Notes: a model not told the origin generated them from the letters alone. Shown: positions 8,551-17,619, counted from the first letter of the stretch. The stretch is DNA of 64,000 nucleotides from Bacillota bacterium (GCA_013178305.1 JABLXB010000001.1:490516-554515), one strand, 5' to 3'. Numbers and translations are program-made.

Positions 8551-9543
8551 CTATCCACCGATCCTGGACATTAACCGCGCGTCAAGCCCGGCGGCGCATT
8601 CCATCGAATGCTCCAGCGGCTTCATCATCGCGGCTTCCCCGAACAACTCCGCTATCCGCTCATCCGTGCAACCCGCGCGGATCTCCGCCTTGACGTCGAT
8701 CTCGGCGCCGGAGGCGAGACATGGGCTGATCTTGCCCAGCGAGGTAAGCCTCATCCGCGTGCACCTGGAGCAAAAATGCGCGGTCATGGGGGATATGAAG
8801 CCCACCTTCCCCCGGTAGCCTTCGATCCCCAGATAGCTCGCGGGGCCTCTTCCCGCGAGCACCGTCGCGGGCAAGACCCGCCCGCCCGAACCGGATGCGA
8901 CGGCCTCTACCCTCGCCCTGAGCTCGGACGCCGGTATGAATCGCTGGTTGAACCAGGCGTCGTTCCAGCCGACCGGCATGAGCTCGATAAACCTGAGGTG
9001 CACCGGCCGGTTCTTGATGAACTCCAGCATAGCCGGTATTTCGCCGTCGTTGAGACCCCTCAACGGCACGCAGTTCAGCTTGACGGGGGTAAGCCCGTGT
9101 TCGAGCGCCGCGTCGATCCCTCGCAATACCTCCGCCAGGTTCCCCCCGCGGGTGATCGTCGCGAAAGTGGCCGGGTCGAGGCTGTCCAGGCTTATGTTCA
9201 CGCGCTTCAGTCCCGCGGCCTTCAGTACGGGCGCCAGGTCTTCGAGCCCGCTGGCATTCGTGGTCATTGCCAGGTCCTCAAGTCCCCGTATCTCCGCAAG
9301 CCGCGCGACCAGGTCGACTATCCCCCTTCGCATGAGCGGCTCACCGCCTGTGAGCCTCACCGTCTGGACGCCGCACGAGACTCCGGCGCGGACAACCCTG
9401 ACGATCTCCTCGTAGGAAAGGAGGTCGCTGTGGGAAACGAGGGGCGCCCCACCTTCCGGCATGCAGTAAATGCAGCGCATATTGCAGCGGTCGGTGACCG
9501 AGACTCTCAGGTATGTCAGGTTCCTGCCGAATCTATCCCTCAA
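8551..9543 (-). CDS. moaA: GTP 3',8-cyclase (radical SAM)
   Basis: This 330-residue radical SAM enzyme rearranges GTP to a cyclic 8,5'-type intermediate with MoaC. The N-terminal cluster motif is CNMRCIYC (about residues 20-27). The second [4Fe-4S] site is the C-terminal CSRC followed by a third Cys about 14 residues on (SPCL). The preferred start is a TTG at 9543 with GGAGGGG six bases upstream; an in-frame TTG at 9558 would place that ribosome site inside the gene. It overlaps the end of the moeA-PBP fusion by 11 bp. Confidence 0.95.
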   Translation of the reverse strand: MRDRFGRNLTYLRVSVTDRCNMRCIYCMPEGGAPLVSHSDLLSYEEIVRVVRAGVSCGVQTVRLTGGEPLMRRGIVDLVARLAEIRGLEDLAMTTNASGLEDLAPVLKAAGLKRVNISLDSLDPATFATITRGGNLAEVLRGIDAALEHGLTPVKLNCVPLRGLNDGEIPAMLEFIKNRPVHLRFIELMPVGWNDAWFNQRFIPASELRARVEAVASGSGGRVLPATVLAGRGPASYLGIEGYRGKVGFISPMTAHFCSRCTRMRLTSLGKISPCLASGAEIDVKAEIRAGCTDERIAELFGEAAMMKPLEHSMECAAGLDARLMSRIGG

Positions 9544-11524
9544 CGGGTTCCCCTCCAACCACCCTCACGATCCCGGTTTCGCGGGTGTCGTAGCCGCCGA
9601 GCGACTCGACGGCCTTCTTGAACTCCTCTGTCCGCAGGACCTCCAGCATCAACCGGACAGGCGCGGCCTCGAGGTGTTTGGCCGGAATCGCCAGTTCGTA
9701 GCGCTCTTCGCCCACCGGGATGAACTCCAGGTCCAGCGCCCTCGCCGCCGCGAGTATCCCAAGCCCCACGTCAGCCGTCCCGCTCGAGACTGCGGCGGCC
9801 ACTGCCATGTGGGTAAATTCCTCCCACTCGTAGCCGTGGACCGCCACGGGATCGATGCCGGCCAGATTCAGATGATAGTCCAGCAGGAGGCGCGTACCCG
9901 CGCCCCGCTGCCTGTTCACGAACATGACGTCGCCTCGCGCCAGGTCTTCAAAACCCCTGATACATCTGGGGTTGCCCTTTCGCACCATGAAACCCTGTTG
10001 GCGGTGCGCGAGCGTTACCAGGTGCACGCGCGTCCCCGGCAGCATCCGCCTGACGTAGGCCGTGTTGTAGTCCCCCGTGCCGGGGTCGAGAAGGTGTGTC
10101 CCGCACGCGTGGGCTTCCCCGCGACGCAAAGACGTGAGCCCGCCCATGCTGCCCACGTGGGCGGACGAGACGGAGTACCCGGGATGATGCGCCGAGAGCA
10201 TACCACCGAGAACGTCCAGCGCAACGTCATGGCTACCGATTATCACGACGGAGTTGACGATCTCATCCACGGGTCGGAGCAGTTGTACTGGGGCCTCCGA
10301 CCCCTCTTCAAACCCTTCCGAGAACCTGGGGATGCGCATTATGCCGTCGGCGCGGACGAGCGAGGTTATCAGTCCCGCCCCTCTCGCCACCGGCGTTGCG
10401 ACGAGTCTTCCGTCGATGCTGCCGAGCTTGACCCTCACGTACTCGTCGACGCCCGCCTGCGAAGCGGCCCGCCTCGAGAGGACCGCCTTGACCCCGGTGA
10501 CTTGCGGAGCCGGTAATCCCTGGAGCCTGTAGAGCAGCGGCCTCAGGAACATGCAGGCGGTTATGTAGGCGGAAACGGGGTACCCCGGGAGCCCCACCAC
10601 CGGCTTGCCGTGGGAATATCCCAGCACAACCGGTTTACCCGGCTTGATCGCCACCCCGTGAACAACCACGGCGCCGGCCCCGGACACAGCCGCGGAAGTG
10701 AAGTCCTCGCGGCCCGCCGAGGAACCCGCGATTAGCGCAACCACGTCCGCGGAGCACGCGGCGCCGGCGAGCGCGCCGGCAAGCATTGCGGGGTCGTCCG
10801 GGCAAACGGGGAGAACGCGCGCCTCTCCGCCCCACTGTGAAACGAGCGCCGACACGACAGTCGAGTTGTAGTCGGGTATCTGGCCAGGGGCTGGCTCGAC
10901 ACCCGCCGGCACGACTTCGGTTCCCGTGGGCACAACCGCGACGCTGGGTCGCCGCCTTACCGGGACTTCCGAATGCCCGCACGCCAGTAGCGCCCCGAGG
11001 TCTTCCGGCCTCAGCGAACGGCCGGCGGGGAACAGCATCTCGGTGGCGACGATGTCCTCACCGATCTGCCGGACGTGCTGCCATGGCGACGCGGGCTGGA
11101 TCACCTCGACGACCCCCGCGGCCCTGTCCGCATAGTGGACGTCCTCGGCCATGATCACGCAGTCGAATCCGCTGGGGAGCGGGTCGCCGGTGTCCACCTC
11201 CAGCGCGTCCACCCCGAGCCGCAGGCGCCGCGGCGCAGTCTCAGATGCGTCGAAGGTCAGCGCCGCCCGGGTCGCGACGCCGTCCATCGCCGAAGCGACA
11301 AAGTGCGGGGACGACCGGCGCGCATACACTGGAGCGGCGGTTATCCGGCCAAGCGCCTCGCCCACAGGGATCATTTCGGACCCCACGGGCTCGGACCCGG
11401 CGGGCGCGAGTACTCCCGCCTGCTCGAGCGCCGCGAACCAGCGGTCGAGCCCTTCTTCCCACGGGAGCGTGTCCAGGTATATCCTTCTTGAAGCTGAAGT
11501 CATACAAGAGCCCCCAGCATCCAT
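9533..11524 (-). CDS. MoeA fused to a periplasmic-binding-protein-like domain
   Basis: The N-terminal about 410 residues are a complete MoeA, which inserts molybdenum (or tungsten) into adenylylated molybdopterin: SAMDG, ALIAGSSAGREDF and GLPGYPVSAY are visible. Residues 415-660 form a LysR-substrate/periplasmic-binding-like domain, with GSMGGLTSLRRGE and NRQRGAGTRLLLD. This fusion is known in Bacillota and archaea; the extra domain may sense or bind metal oxyanion or pterin, which is inference. The first ATG shares one base with the upstream moeA stop (TGATG); an ATG at 11503 with GGGGG upstream is also possible. Confidence 0.93.
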   Translation of the reverse strand: MDAGGSCMTSASRRIYLDTLPWEEGLDRWFAALEQAGVLAPAGSEPVGSEMIPVGEALGRITAAPVYARRSSPHFVASAMDGVATRAALTFDASETAPRRLRLGVDALEVDTGDPLPSGFDCVIMAEDVHYADRAAGVVEVIQPASPWQHVRQIGEDIVATEMLFPAGRSLRPEDLGALLACGHSEVPVRRRPSVAVVPTGTEVVPAGVEPAPGQIPDYNSTVVSALVSQWGGEARVLPVCPDDPAMLAGALAGAACSADVVALIAGSSAGREDFTSAAVSGAGAVVVHGVAIKPGKPVVLGYSHGKPVVGLPGYPVSAYITACMFLRPLLYRLQGLPAPQVTGVKAVLSRRAASQAGVDEYVRVKLGSIDGRLVATPVARGAGLITSLVRADGIMRIPRFSEGFEEGSEAPVQLLRPVDEIVNSVVIIGSHDVALDVLGGMLSAHHPGYSVSSAHVGSMGGLTSLRRGEAHACGTHLLDPGTGDYNTAYVRRMLPGTRVHLVTLAHRQQGFMVRKGNPRCIRGFEDLARGDVMFVNRQRGAGTRLLLDYHLNLAGIDPVAVHGYEWEEFTHMAVAAAVSSGTADVGLGILAAARALDLEFIPVGEERYELAIPAKHLEAAPVRLMLEVLRTEEFKKAVESLGGYDTRETGIVRVVGGEPVEG

Positions 11525-12765
11525 CAGATAGGGTAGACGTCGACGAAAGCGCCCGCTTCCACGCCACCGGCGTCCAGCGGGATGTGTATCATGGCCTCGG
11601 CCCTCGTCAACGTGGAGATCAGCCCCGACTTCCCCAGCACCGGGTCCACCCAGGCTTCAGCGCCCTCCCGGCGGACGGTGCACCGGACGAATTCGTCCCG
11701 CCCCGGCGCCGACGCGAGGCTCCTCGAACAGCGGGCGCGGAACGGGATCCCGAGGGCGAAACGAACGGGGTCGTCCCCCAGGTCCTCGCCCCCCAGGTGC
11801 CTCAGCAGCGCGCTCACCACCGTCCTGTACGCCACCAGTGCGGACGCCGGATGACCCGGCAGCCCCGCCACGAGCCTATCGCCGATCACGGCGAGTATCG
11901 CCGGTTTCCCGGGCCTCAGCGCGAGGCCGTGAACGACGACGCCCGGCTCACCGAGGGAATCCAGGGTAGCGGCGACCACGTCCCGGACACCCGCCGAACT
12001 CCCACCGCTGATGACGACGGCGTCGAGCTCGAGGGCATCCCTCAGAATGGCCCGCAGCTCGTCCGCGGAATCGGGGGCCACCCCCAGAAACACCGGCGTC
12101 ATACCGTCGCGCTCGATCGATCCCGCAAGCGCGGCCGCGTTGACGTCCCTGATCTGCCCCGGTCCGGGGTCGCGGCAGGGGTCGACAACCTCGTCGCCCG
12201 TCGAGAGCACGCCCACCATGGGGCGCGCGTAGACTCCTACTTCCACGACGCCCAGGCCCTCCAGCGCGCCCAGCTCCTGGGGCCTGAGCCTGTGGCCGTC
12301 GCGTAGAACGACGCTGCCCGCGGCGACGTCCTCGCCGCGCTTGATCACGTTCTCCCCGGGGGAAACGGAATACCCCACGGCGACGTCGCCGTCACCCGGT
12401 TCCTCGCAGTATTCGAGCATCGCCGCGGCGTCGGCACCCGGGGGCAGCGCACCCCCTGTCAGAATCCGCATGGCCGACCCTGCCTCCAGGTTCCTGACAG
12501 GCATCGAACCCATGACAACATCGCCGCACAAGGTCAGGTAGGCCGGCATGCTCTCGCTCGCCCCGAACGTGTCCCTCGCGCGGACCGCGTAACCGTCAAC
12601 CGTGGACCTGTCGAACGGCGGAAGGTCGCCTGCCGCCACGACATCGCAAGACAGCACCCGGCCCAGCGCCCCGCGGGCCGGCACCATCTCCCGGGCGGTG
12701 AATCCGCGCCGCATTAGCGCCCGCACGGACCCGACCGCGTCCCTTATCGTCACGACGTCAAGCAA
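11524..12765 (-). CDS. moeA: Molybdopterin molybdenumtransferase
   Basis: This 413-residue stand-alone MoeA carries STVDGYAVRA (about residues 54-63), VISGGSSAGVRD, the GLPGHPASALVAY substrate loop and a C-terminal beta-barrel domain. It is the first of two MoeA genes in the operon, the second being fused to a binding-protein domain. Two MoeA copies are often explained by separate handling of molybdenum and tungsten, which cannot be decided here. Its stop overlaps the start of the fusion gene by one base. Confidence 0.95.
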   Translation of the reverse strand: MLDVVTIRDAVGSVRALMRRGFTAREMVPARGALGRVLSCDVVAAGDLPPFDRSTVDGYAVRARDTFGASESMPAYLTLCGDVVMGSMPVRNLEAGSAMRILTGGALPPGADAAAMLEYCEEPGDGDVAVGYSVSPGENVIKRGEDVAAGSVVLRDGHRLRPQELGALEGLGVVEVGVYARPMVGVLSTGDEVVDPCRDPGPGQIRDVNAAALAGSIERDGMTPVFLGVAPDSADELRAILRDALELDAVVISGGSSAGVRDVVAATLDSLGEPGVVVHGLALRPGKPAILAVIGDRLVAGLPGHPASALVAYRTVVSALLRHLGGEDLGDDPVRFALGIPFRARCSRSLASAPGRDEFVRCTVRREGAEAWVDPVLGKSGLISTLTRAEAMIHIPLDAGGVEAGAFVDVYPI

Positions 12766-12796
12766 ACCCGCCCAGCGCTCTCCTTTACGGCTTTTC

Positions 12797-12985
12797 TCAG
12801 ATCTCCCTCTTGAAGCAGCCGAGCTGGCAGCCGGTGATCTTCACGCCGAGGGCGTCGGCAGCCTTCCCCACTTCCGAGGGGGAGACCCCCAGCCTCTTGG
12901 CCAGTTCGAGCGCTTCCCGGCACGGCAGTCTCGAGTTGGCGGCCGCACGCTTGACCGCTTCCCGGACCGCGTCACCTGCGTCCAT
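12797..12985 (-). CDS. Small conserved protein leading the Moco operon
   Basis: This 62-residue protein has a helical, winged-helix-like look (EALELAKRLGVSPSEVGKAADAL) and ends in VKITGCQLGCFKREI with a CxxxC pair. I cannot name a characterised family. It is the first gene behind the Moco riboswitch candidate and 31 bp before moeA. The ATG at 12985 has TGGGGTG about ten bases upstream; a GTG at 12994 is an alternative. Position suggests a role in Moco synthesis or its control; metal or cluster binding through the two Cys is speculation. Confidence 0.7.
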   Translation of the reverse strand: MDAGDAVREAVKRAAANSRLPCREALELAKRLGVSPSEVGKAADALGVKITGCQLGCFKREI

Positions 12986-13024
12986 CGAAACCACACCCCA
13001 TTACGATTGAGAAAGTAATCAGAA

Positions 13025-13051
13025 GGCACCCCCTGCCCGGCAGAGGGTGCC
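13025..13051 (-). promoter_or_regulatory. Hairpin between the Moco aptamer and the first gene
   Basis: GGCACCC and GGGTGCC form a 7-bp stem that encloses a second pairing, CTGC with GCAG. On the minus strand it comes directly after the aptamer candidate, and a weak T-rich stretch follows. It probably belongs to the riboswitch expression platform, acting as a terminator or as a partner for an anti-terminator. Confidence 0.5.
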
Positions 13052-13055
13052 AGAA

Positions 13056-13190
13056 CGAACGGCTCCTTTCCGAACATGGGAGGCACAGCGGTTTCCCGCG
13101 CACCCTCGACACCGGCTACACACCGGCGCCTCGGCCGTGGCCCGCGGACGGCGTGATCACCGCCCGTACGGGTCAGCGGCTCGGAGTTCA
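13056..13190 (-). ncRNA. Probable Moco riboswitch
   Basis: The minus-strand leader of the Moco operon is a GC-rich, strongly structured stretch of about 135 bases. It contains, in order, ACTCCGAGCC, GGTGATCACGCCGTCC, GAGGCGCC, GGGAAACCGC, GCCTCCC and CGGAAAGGAGC. As I remember the Moco RNA consensus, the CCGAGCC start, the GGTGA block, the GGAAACC loop and the GCCTCCC...GAAAGGAG end are its conserved parts, in this order. The location, just ahead of moeA/moaA/moaC, is the known context of this riboswitch. The edges are approximate. Confidence 0.75.
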
Positions 13191-13283
13191 ATATGCGCTT
13201 TTGCAGCCTTTACACCGATCATACGACGAAATGTGGCGTCTGTCCAATGCCAACGCGACCGGGGACTCCAGCCGACGTGTCAC

Positions 13284-13976
13284 TTACCGCTCTTCACGTT
13301 CCGGCGGCACGGGTATCACCAGCATGTCGCCGGGGCGTATCACGTACGGGTGCCGTATTCCATTCCACGCAGCCACTTGCCTCCAGTCAAGACCGTGCTT
13401 CGAGGAAATCCCGGCCAGGCACTCGCCCTTTTCCACCTCGTGCATGATGAACTCGGGGACGGGGATCTTGATGCGGTCCCCCGGTTTGAGAGTCACGTCC
13501 GCGGGTAACCCGTTGAGTTTCGCCAGCACGGCTGCCGGGATACCCCACGCCTGCGAGATACTCTCCAGTGTGTCTCCATCCTTGACCTCGTAGCCCGACT
13601 GGCTCCATTCCCAGGCCGCCACGAGAGCCCTGGCAATTCGCATGGTATCCCCGCCCACGACGCCGTCCGGTCTCATGCCGTTCGACGACTGGAACCTTCT
13701 CACCGAACACTCGGTCACCCTGCCAAAGTATCCCGTGGGCTTCACGGTGAACAGCCCGAGCCGGCGCAGCAGTGACTGAAGGTACCAAACGTCCTCTCCC
13801 GCAGCCCCTCGTCGAAGAGGCCTGTATCCAAAATGAGCGGCAATACATACCGGGTTCAGATCAGACACAACCGCGCTCCACGGCGCGATACCCGCCACAA
13901 CAACAAACACTGCCGTCGCGAGTAGCGTGTATACCATCCGGCGCAAAACACCCGCAGCCCGGTTCAAATAAGCCAC
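13284..13976 (-). CDS. Secreted peptidoglycan-binding / double LysM protein
   Basis: This is a 230-residue exported protein. A hydrophobic N-terminal segment (about residues 14-32) acts as signal peptide or anchor. A PG_binding_1 domain (about 55-110, with GEDVWYLQSLLRRLG and GVVGGDTM) is followed by two LysM repeats (about 128-172 and 176-222, each with a GD...I...G pattern). It likely binds cell-wall or spore-cortex peptidoglycan; no catalytic domain is present. The start is a GTG at 13976. It lies upstream of the Moco leader in the same direction but is separated by nearly 300 bp. Confidence 0.88.
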   Translation of the reverse strand: MAYLNRAAGVLRRMVYTLLATAVFVVVAGIAPWSAVVSDLNPVCIAAHFGYRPLRRGAAGEDVWYLQSLLRRLGLFTVKPTGYFGRVTECSVRRFQSSNGMRPDGVVGGDTMRIARALVAAWEWSQSGYEVKDGDTLESISQAWGIPAAVLAKLNGLPADVTLKPGDRIKIPVPEFIMHEVEKGECLAGISSKHGLDWRQVAAWNGIRHPYVIRPGDMLVIPVPPEREER

Positions 13977-14254
13977 CCCCAGCCACCAGGGACTAATTCT
14001 ACCAGTAATTTACAATTCCCTCCTCGGCGGCCCTCTTTTGCCAGACCGTTCCGAAAAGATTGGGGACTCGGGTGCACTGCTGTCCAGCCTGTAGTCTGGT
14101 TCTTGATCGAGACGTAAATGCAACCCGAAATATCCTTAACTTGGCTTCAGCCAACTCGCCCGGACGGGTCAGGGCGTAACGTGGGGCGTTGGACAGAAGG
14201 GAAACCCGGACTGGAAACGAAGTTCACCCGGAGACGGAAGGCAGGTGGGCGAGA

Positions 14255-14683
14255 GTGAAGGAACTGGAGAGCCTGGAGATCGCAAGGGCGGCGATCAGGA
14301 TGGCCACCACGAGGGATCGCGCCCAGGAACTCCAGGTCAAGGAGGAGCTGCGGGCTGAGGGGATCCGGGGGGCCGCCATAGACATCGGCGGCGAGTTCAG
14401 CGTGATCGTCAAGACGGGGATCGAAAGAGCCCTCGTCGCCGCAAAGCGGGAAGGGCTCATCCAGGAAACGCACACCGACGAGGGCGCCGTGGCCGGCGCC
14501 GCGCGAGAAGCGCTGTCACAGGTCGTCCAGAAGGCCTTCGGCCTGAACGTGGGCGGCAAGATCGGTGTCGCGCGTAAGGCCGAACACCTGATAGTAGTCG
14601 CATTTTTCGCCGTGGGCCTGGTGCACCTGAACGAGGTGGCTATAGGCCTCGGGCACCGCGCGATTCCGATGCCGCGTTCCTGA
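14255..14683 (+). CDS. HutP-like RNA-binding family protein
   Basis: This 142-residue protein resembles HutP, the histidine-responsive anti-terminator of Bacillus. The match covers the central GIERALVAAKREGLIQETH and the C-terminal VAIGLGHRAIP blocks. In HutP, histidines in the ETH..H segment and near the C-terminus bind the metal ion and L-histidine; the first and last appear kept, while the middle one reads Gly. The preferred start is the GTG at 14255 with AGGTGGG upstream; a TTG at 14189 gives 164 residues. No hut genes are nearby, so the RNA target and ligand are unknown. Confidence 0.75.
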   Translation: MKELESLEIARAAIRMATTRDRAQELQVKEELRAEGIRGAAIDIGGEFSVIVKTGIERALVAAKREGLIQETHTDEGAVAGAAREALSQVVQKAFGLNVGGKIGVARKAEHLIVVAFFAVGLVHLNEVAIGLGHRAIPMPRS

Positions 14684-14697
14684 GGTTCACCGGCGCG

Positions 14698-16329
14698 TCA
14701 GCGGAGGGCCGGGGCAGCCTTGCCGTCCAGCCACGCTGTGCCGCCTCCAACAACCGTCGCGAGCACCCTGCAACCAGGGATATCTCCCTCTGCAACCGTG
14801 AACAGGTCGGACGACAGGACGACGAAGTCAGCGAGGTAGCCTCGCCTGATCATTCCTTTGCGAGCCTCCGCGTATTCCGCGAACGCCCCGTTGACCGTGT
14901 ACATCCTCACGGCTTCCTCCACCGGGACCTTCTGCCCGGGGACCCATCCACCCGGCGGATAACCCTCGATGCTGGCGCGTGCCACCGCCCCGAATATGCC
15001 TATCATGGGGTCCAGCGGGTCCACCGGCGCATCGGAGCCCGCAGTACAGCATATCCCCGCGTCGACCAGCGACTTGAAAGCGTACATGCGATCCCGCCGT
15101 TCCGGGCCGACCCTCCCGGGCATCCAGTGCACCTCGTGCGGGATGAAGCATGGCTGCAGGTCGGCGACGGCTCCCAGCGACTTCATCCGGGCCACAGAGG
15201 CTGCGTCAGTGAGACCGCAATGCACCACGCGGTCTCTGCGCCCGCCTCGCGCTGAGCCGGCGGTAACGGGCTCGCCGGGCGCGGTCGTAGCCTGTTCGAG
15301 GGCATCCAGCGTCACGTCCAGCGCCCGGTCACCGAGCGCGTGAATCGAGATCTGCCTGCCCTTCCTCGCCGCCGCCGCGGCGAGCCGCGCCAGTTCCCCC
15401 GGCTCGTATACCAGCAGCCCGGTATTCCCCGGGTCGTCAGCGTATGGTTCCCTGACCGCCGCCGTCCTGGGTCCAAACGCCCCGTCAGCCCAGAACTTGA
15501 CCGATCCCATCCTCAGCCAGTCATCACCCGACCCCGTCGGCTCGGTTATGGCCGAGATCTCCTCCATGGTGCTCATGGGTTGATCCATGTAGACCCGTAA
15601 GGGCAGCTCGCCGCCCGTATGAAGGCTGCGATACGCCTCCTCGCAGGAGAAATCTATCGTGTGGACGCTCGTGATGCCCAGCTTGAGCATTTCCAGCATC
15701 GCTCGCTTCAGGGTCTCCCGCTTTGCGCGCTCATCCGGAGCAGGCAGGATGCGCGACACGAGCTGCATTGCCGTCTCGTGCAGGAGCCCTACCGGGACCC
15801 CGCTGTCGTCGCGGACGATTTTCCCGCCAACCGGGTCGGGTGTATTCGCGCCCACCCCCGCCATCTCGAGGGCTAACGAGTTTACGAGGGCGGTGTGGGT
15901 ACATTCACGTATGAGATATGCGGGGTTGCCGGGTATGACGCCGTCAATGTCGGCGGCCACCGGGTCCCGCCTCTCGGCAAACCTCTCCTGGTGCCATCCC
16001 CACCCCAGCACCCACTGCCCGGGGCCCAATTCCGCCGCGCGCTCCCGTAAGCGGGACCTCACCTCTTCGATGGAGCGGCATTTCGACAGGTCAACGCGCT
16101 CGAGGCTCTCCCCCACCCACATCACGTGGGTGTGGCCGTCTATGAACCCGGGGAATACCGGCAACCCGCCCAGGTCGATCTTCTGGGCACCGCGCGATCC
16201 CTGCGCGAGATTAAGGACGTCATCGTTCCCCCCGATCGCCACGAATTCCCCGCTATCTACCGCGAAAGCCTCCGCGACGGGCGTTGCGGGATCCATGGTC
16301 CGTACCAGCGCGTTGTAGTATACTCTCAC
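14698..16329 (-). CDS. YtcJ-type amidohydrolase
   Basis: This 543-residue metal-dependent hydrolase has the amidohydrolase signature FPGFIDGHTHV (about residues 60-70), later metal-binding His residues in SIHALGDRA and VVHCGL, and AGSDAPVDPLDP near the C-terminus. It belongs to the YtcJ / N-substituted-formamide deformylase-like group, whose substrates are diverse, so no substrate is assigned. The start is a GTG at 16329, behind GGGGAGGAGGGG, that overlaps the alr stop by four bases (GTGA). It is co-transcribed with alr. Confidence 0.88.
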   Translation of the reverse strand: MRVYYNALVRTMDPATPVAEAFAVDSGEFVAIGGNDDVLNLAQGSRGAQKIDLGGLPVFPGFIDGHTHVMWVGESLERVDLSKCRSIEEVRSRLRERAAELGPGQWVLGWGWHQERFAERRDPVAADIDGVIPGNPAYLIRECTHTALVNSLALEMAGVGANTPDPVGGKIVRDDSGVPVGLLHETAMQLVSRILPAPDERAKRETLKRAMLEMLKLGITSVHTIDFSCEEAYRSLHTGGELPLRVYMDQPMSTMEEISAITEPTGSGDDWLRMGSVKFWADGAFGPRTAAVREPYADDPGNTGLLVYEPGELARLAAAAARKGRQISIHALGDRALDVTLDALEQATTAPGEPVTAGSARGGRRDRVVHCGLTDAASVARMKSLGAVADLQPCFIPHEVHWMPGRVGPERRDRMYAFKSLVDAGICCTAGSDAPVDPLDPMIGIFGAVARASIEGYPPGGWVPGQKVPVEEAVRMYTVNGAFAEYAEARKGMIRRGYLADFVVLSSDLFTVAEGDIPGCRVLATVVGGGTAWLDGKAAPALR

Positions 16330-17522
16330 TCCGGCCCCTCCTCCCCGCCGGCGCCGGGCCCTGTCCCTGCGCGGCACGTCTGGCCGCCATCCGTCGCCAG
16401 TCCCATCTCCACGGCCAGCTTCCCACGGTACACCCTCGGCACCATGTACGGCACGAGGAATTCAGCCACGCCCACCCCCGCCTTCATGGCCGTGCCGGTC
16501 AGCGTCAGGCTGGAATCACCCTGTCTGCCGCATATCGCGACCTCATCCCACTCCTGCACCCCGGGGATTCCGGTGACATCCACGGCGAACCGGTTCATGC
16601 AAACCGTCCCGATTACCGGAGCAGGCCGGCCGCGGACCAGCACCGCCGCGCGATTCGCCAGCGCCCTGGGGAGTCCCTGGCCGTACCCGAGCCAGACTCC
16701 CGCGATAACGGAGTCAGTCGCGCACGTGTGCGTCGAGCCATAGCTCACGGTCGAGCCCGACCGTACCGCCTTGACGAACTCCACTCGCGCCTTTATAGAC
16801 ATCGACTCTTCTACCCCAACGACGTTTTCGAAGGGAAAAGGCCACATGCCGTGTATGCCGCATCCCGACCTCACCATGTCGAAGAACGCGTCGCGGAATG
16901 AAGCCGTACCGCCGGTGTTGCACGCGTGCCTTATCCCGGGGTCGATTCCCTTGGCCTTCAACGTTTCGAGCACCCCGGTGTATCGCTGCATCTGCGCGCG
17001 GTTCCGCACCATGTCGGCGGAGTCCGCGTTGGCCAAGTGGGTGAAGACCCCGCCAAGCCTGACCTTATCCTGCGATTTGATGAACGCGCACAGGTCCACG
17101 GCTTCGTGGGGCAACACCCCCGTCATCCCCATTCCCGTATCCACATCGACGTGCACGACGGCCTCCCTGCCCATGGCGGACGCGGCCGCTGCGATTACAG
17201 TCACGGCCTCCCTGTCCCACACCGCCTGCGCAAGACTGTGCTTCACGACGTCGCCCACACGTTCGTGGGCGGTCTTGCCGAAGACGAGGATGGGGGCATG
17301 GACCCCCGCCGAACGGAGCGCGATCCCCTCGTCCACGTTCGCCACCGCCAGCCAGTCGGCCCCGCCGGCCAGGGCCGCCCGGGCAACCGGCAGGAGCCCG
17401 TAGCCGTAGGCATCTGACTTGACGACGGCCATGAACTTGATCCCGGCGCCCGCGTGCGCGCGGAGCTTTTCGACATTCCTCGCCACGACGTCGAGGTCTA
17501 TCTCAACCCAGGCCCTCAGCAC
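16326..17522 (-). CDS. alr: Alanine racemase
   Basis: This 398-residue PLP enzyme interconverts L- and D-alanine for peptidoglycan synthesis. The PLP lysine motif AVVKSDAYGYG is at about residues 33-43, and the catalytic tyrosine region SYGSTH is in the C-terminal barrel. GTG at 17522 is the chosen start, with GGGAGGG six bases upstream; a reading from 17570 adds 16 residues without a ribosome site. It is divergent from the phosphate two-component genes. Confidence 0.95.
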   Translation of the reverse strand: MLRAWVEIDLDVVARNVEKLRAHAGAGIKFMAVVKSDAYGYGLLPVARAALAGGADWLAVANVDEGIALRSAGVHAPILVFGKTAHERVGDVVKHSLAQAVWDREAVTVIAAAASAMGREAVVHVDVDTGMGMTGVLPHEAVDLCAFIKSQDKVRLGGVFTHLANADSADMVRNRAQMQRYTGVLETLKAKGIDPGIRHACNTGGTASFRDAFFDMVRSGCGIHGMWPFPFENVVGVEESMSIKARVEFVKAVRSGSTVSYGSTHTCATDSVIAGVWLGYGQGLPRALANRAAVLVRGRPAPVIGTVCMNRFAVDVTGIPGVQEWDEVAICGRQGDSSLTLTGTAMKAGVGVAEFLVPYMVPRVYRGKLAVEMGLATDGGQTCRAGTGPGAGGEEGPE

Positions 17523-17589
17523 CCAAAACCCTCCCACCCGAAGAGGATCCCGTACCAAATTCCGCAGCAAGGTGATGCCTTTCTACGGG

Positions 17590-17619
17590 TTGCAGGAATC
17601 CTCCTTCCCGACGTACAAT
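17590..17619 (+). promoter_or_regulatory. Sigma-A promoter for the two-component pair
   Basis: TTGCAG (17590-17595) and TACAAT (17614-17619) are separated by 18 bases, 26 bases before the GTG/ATG start of the response regulator. Confidence 0.65.
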
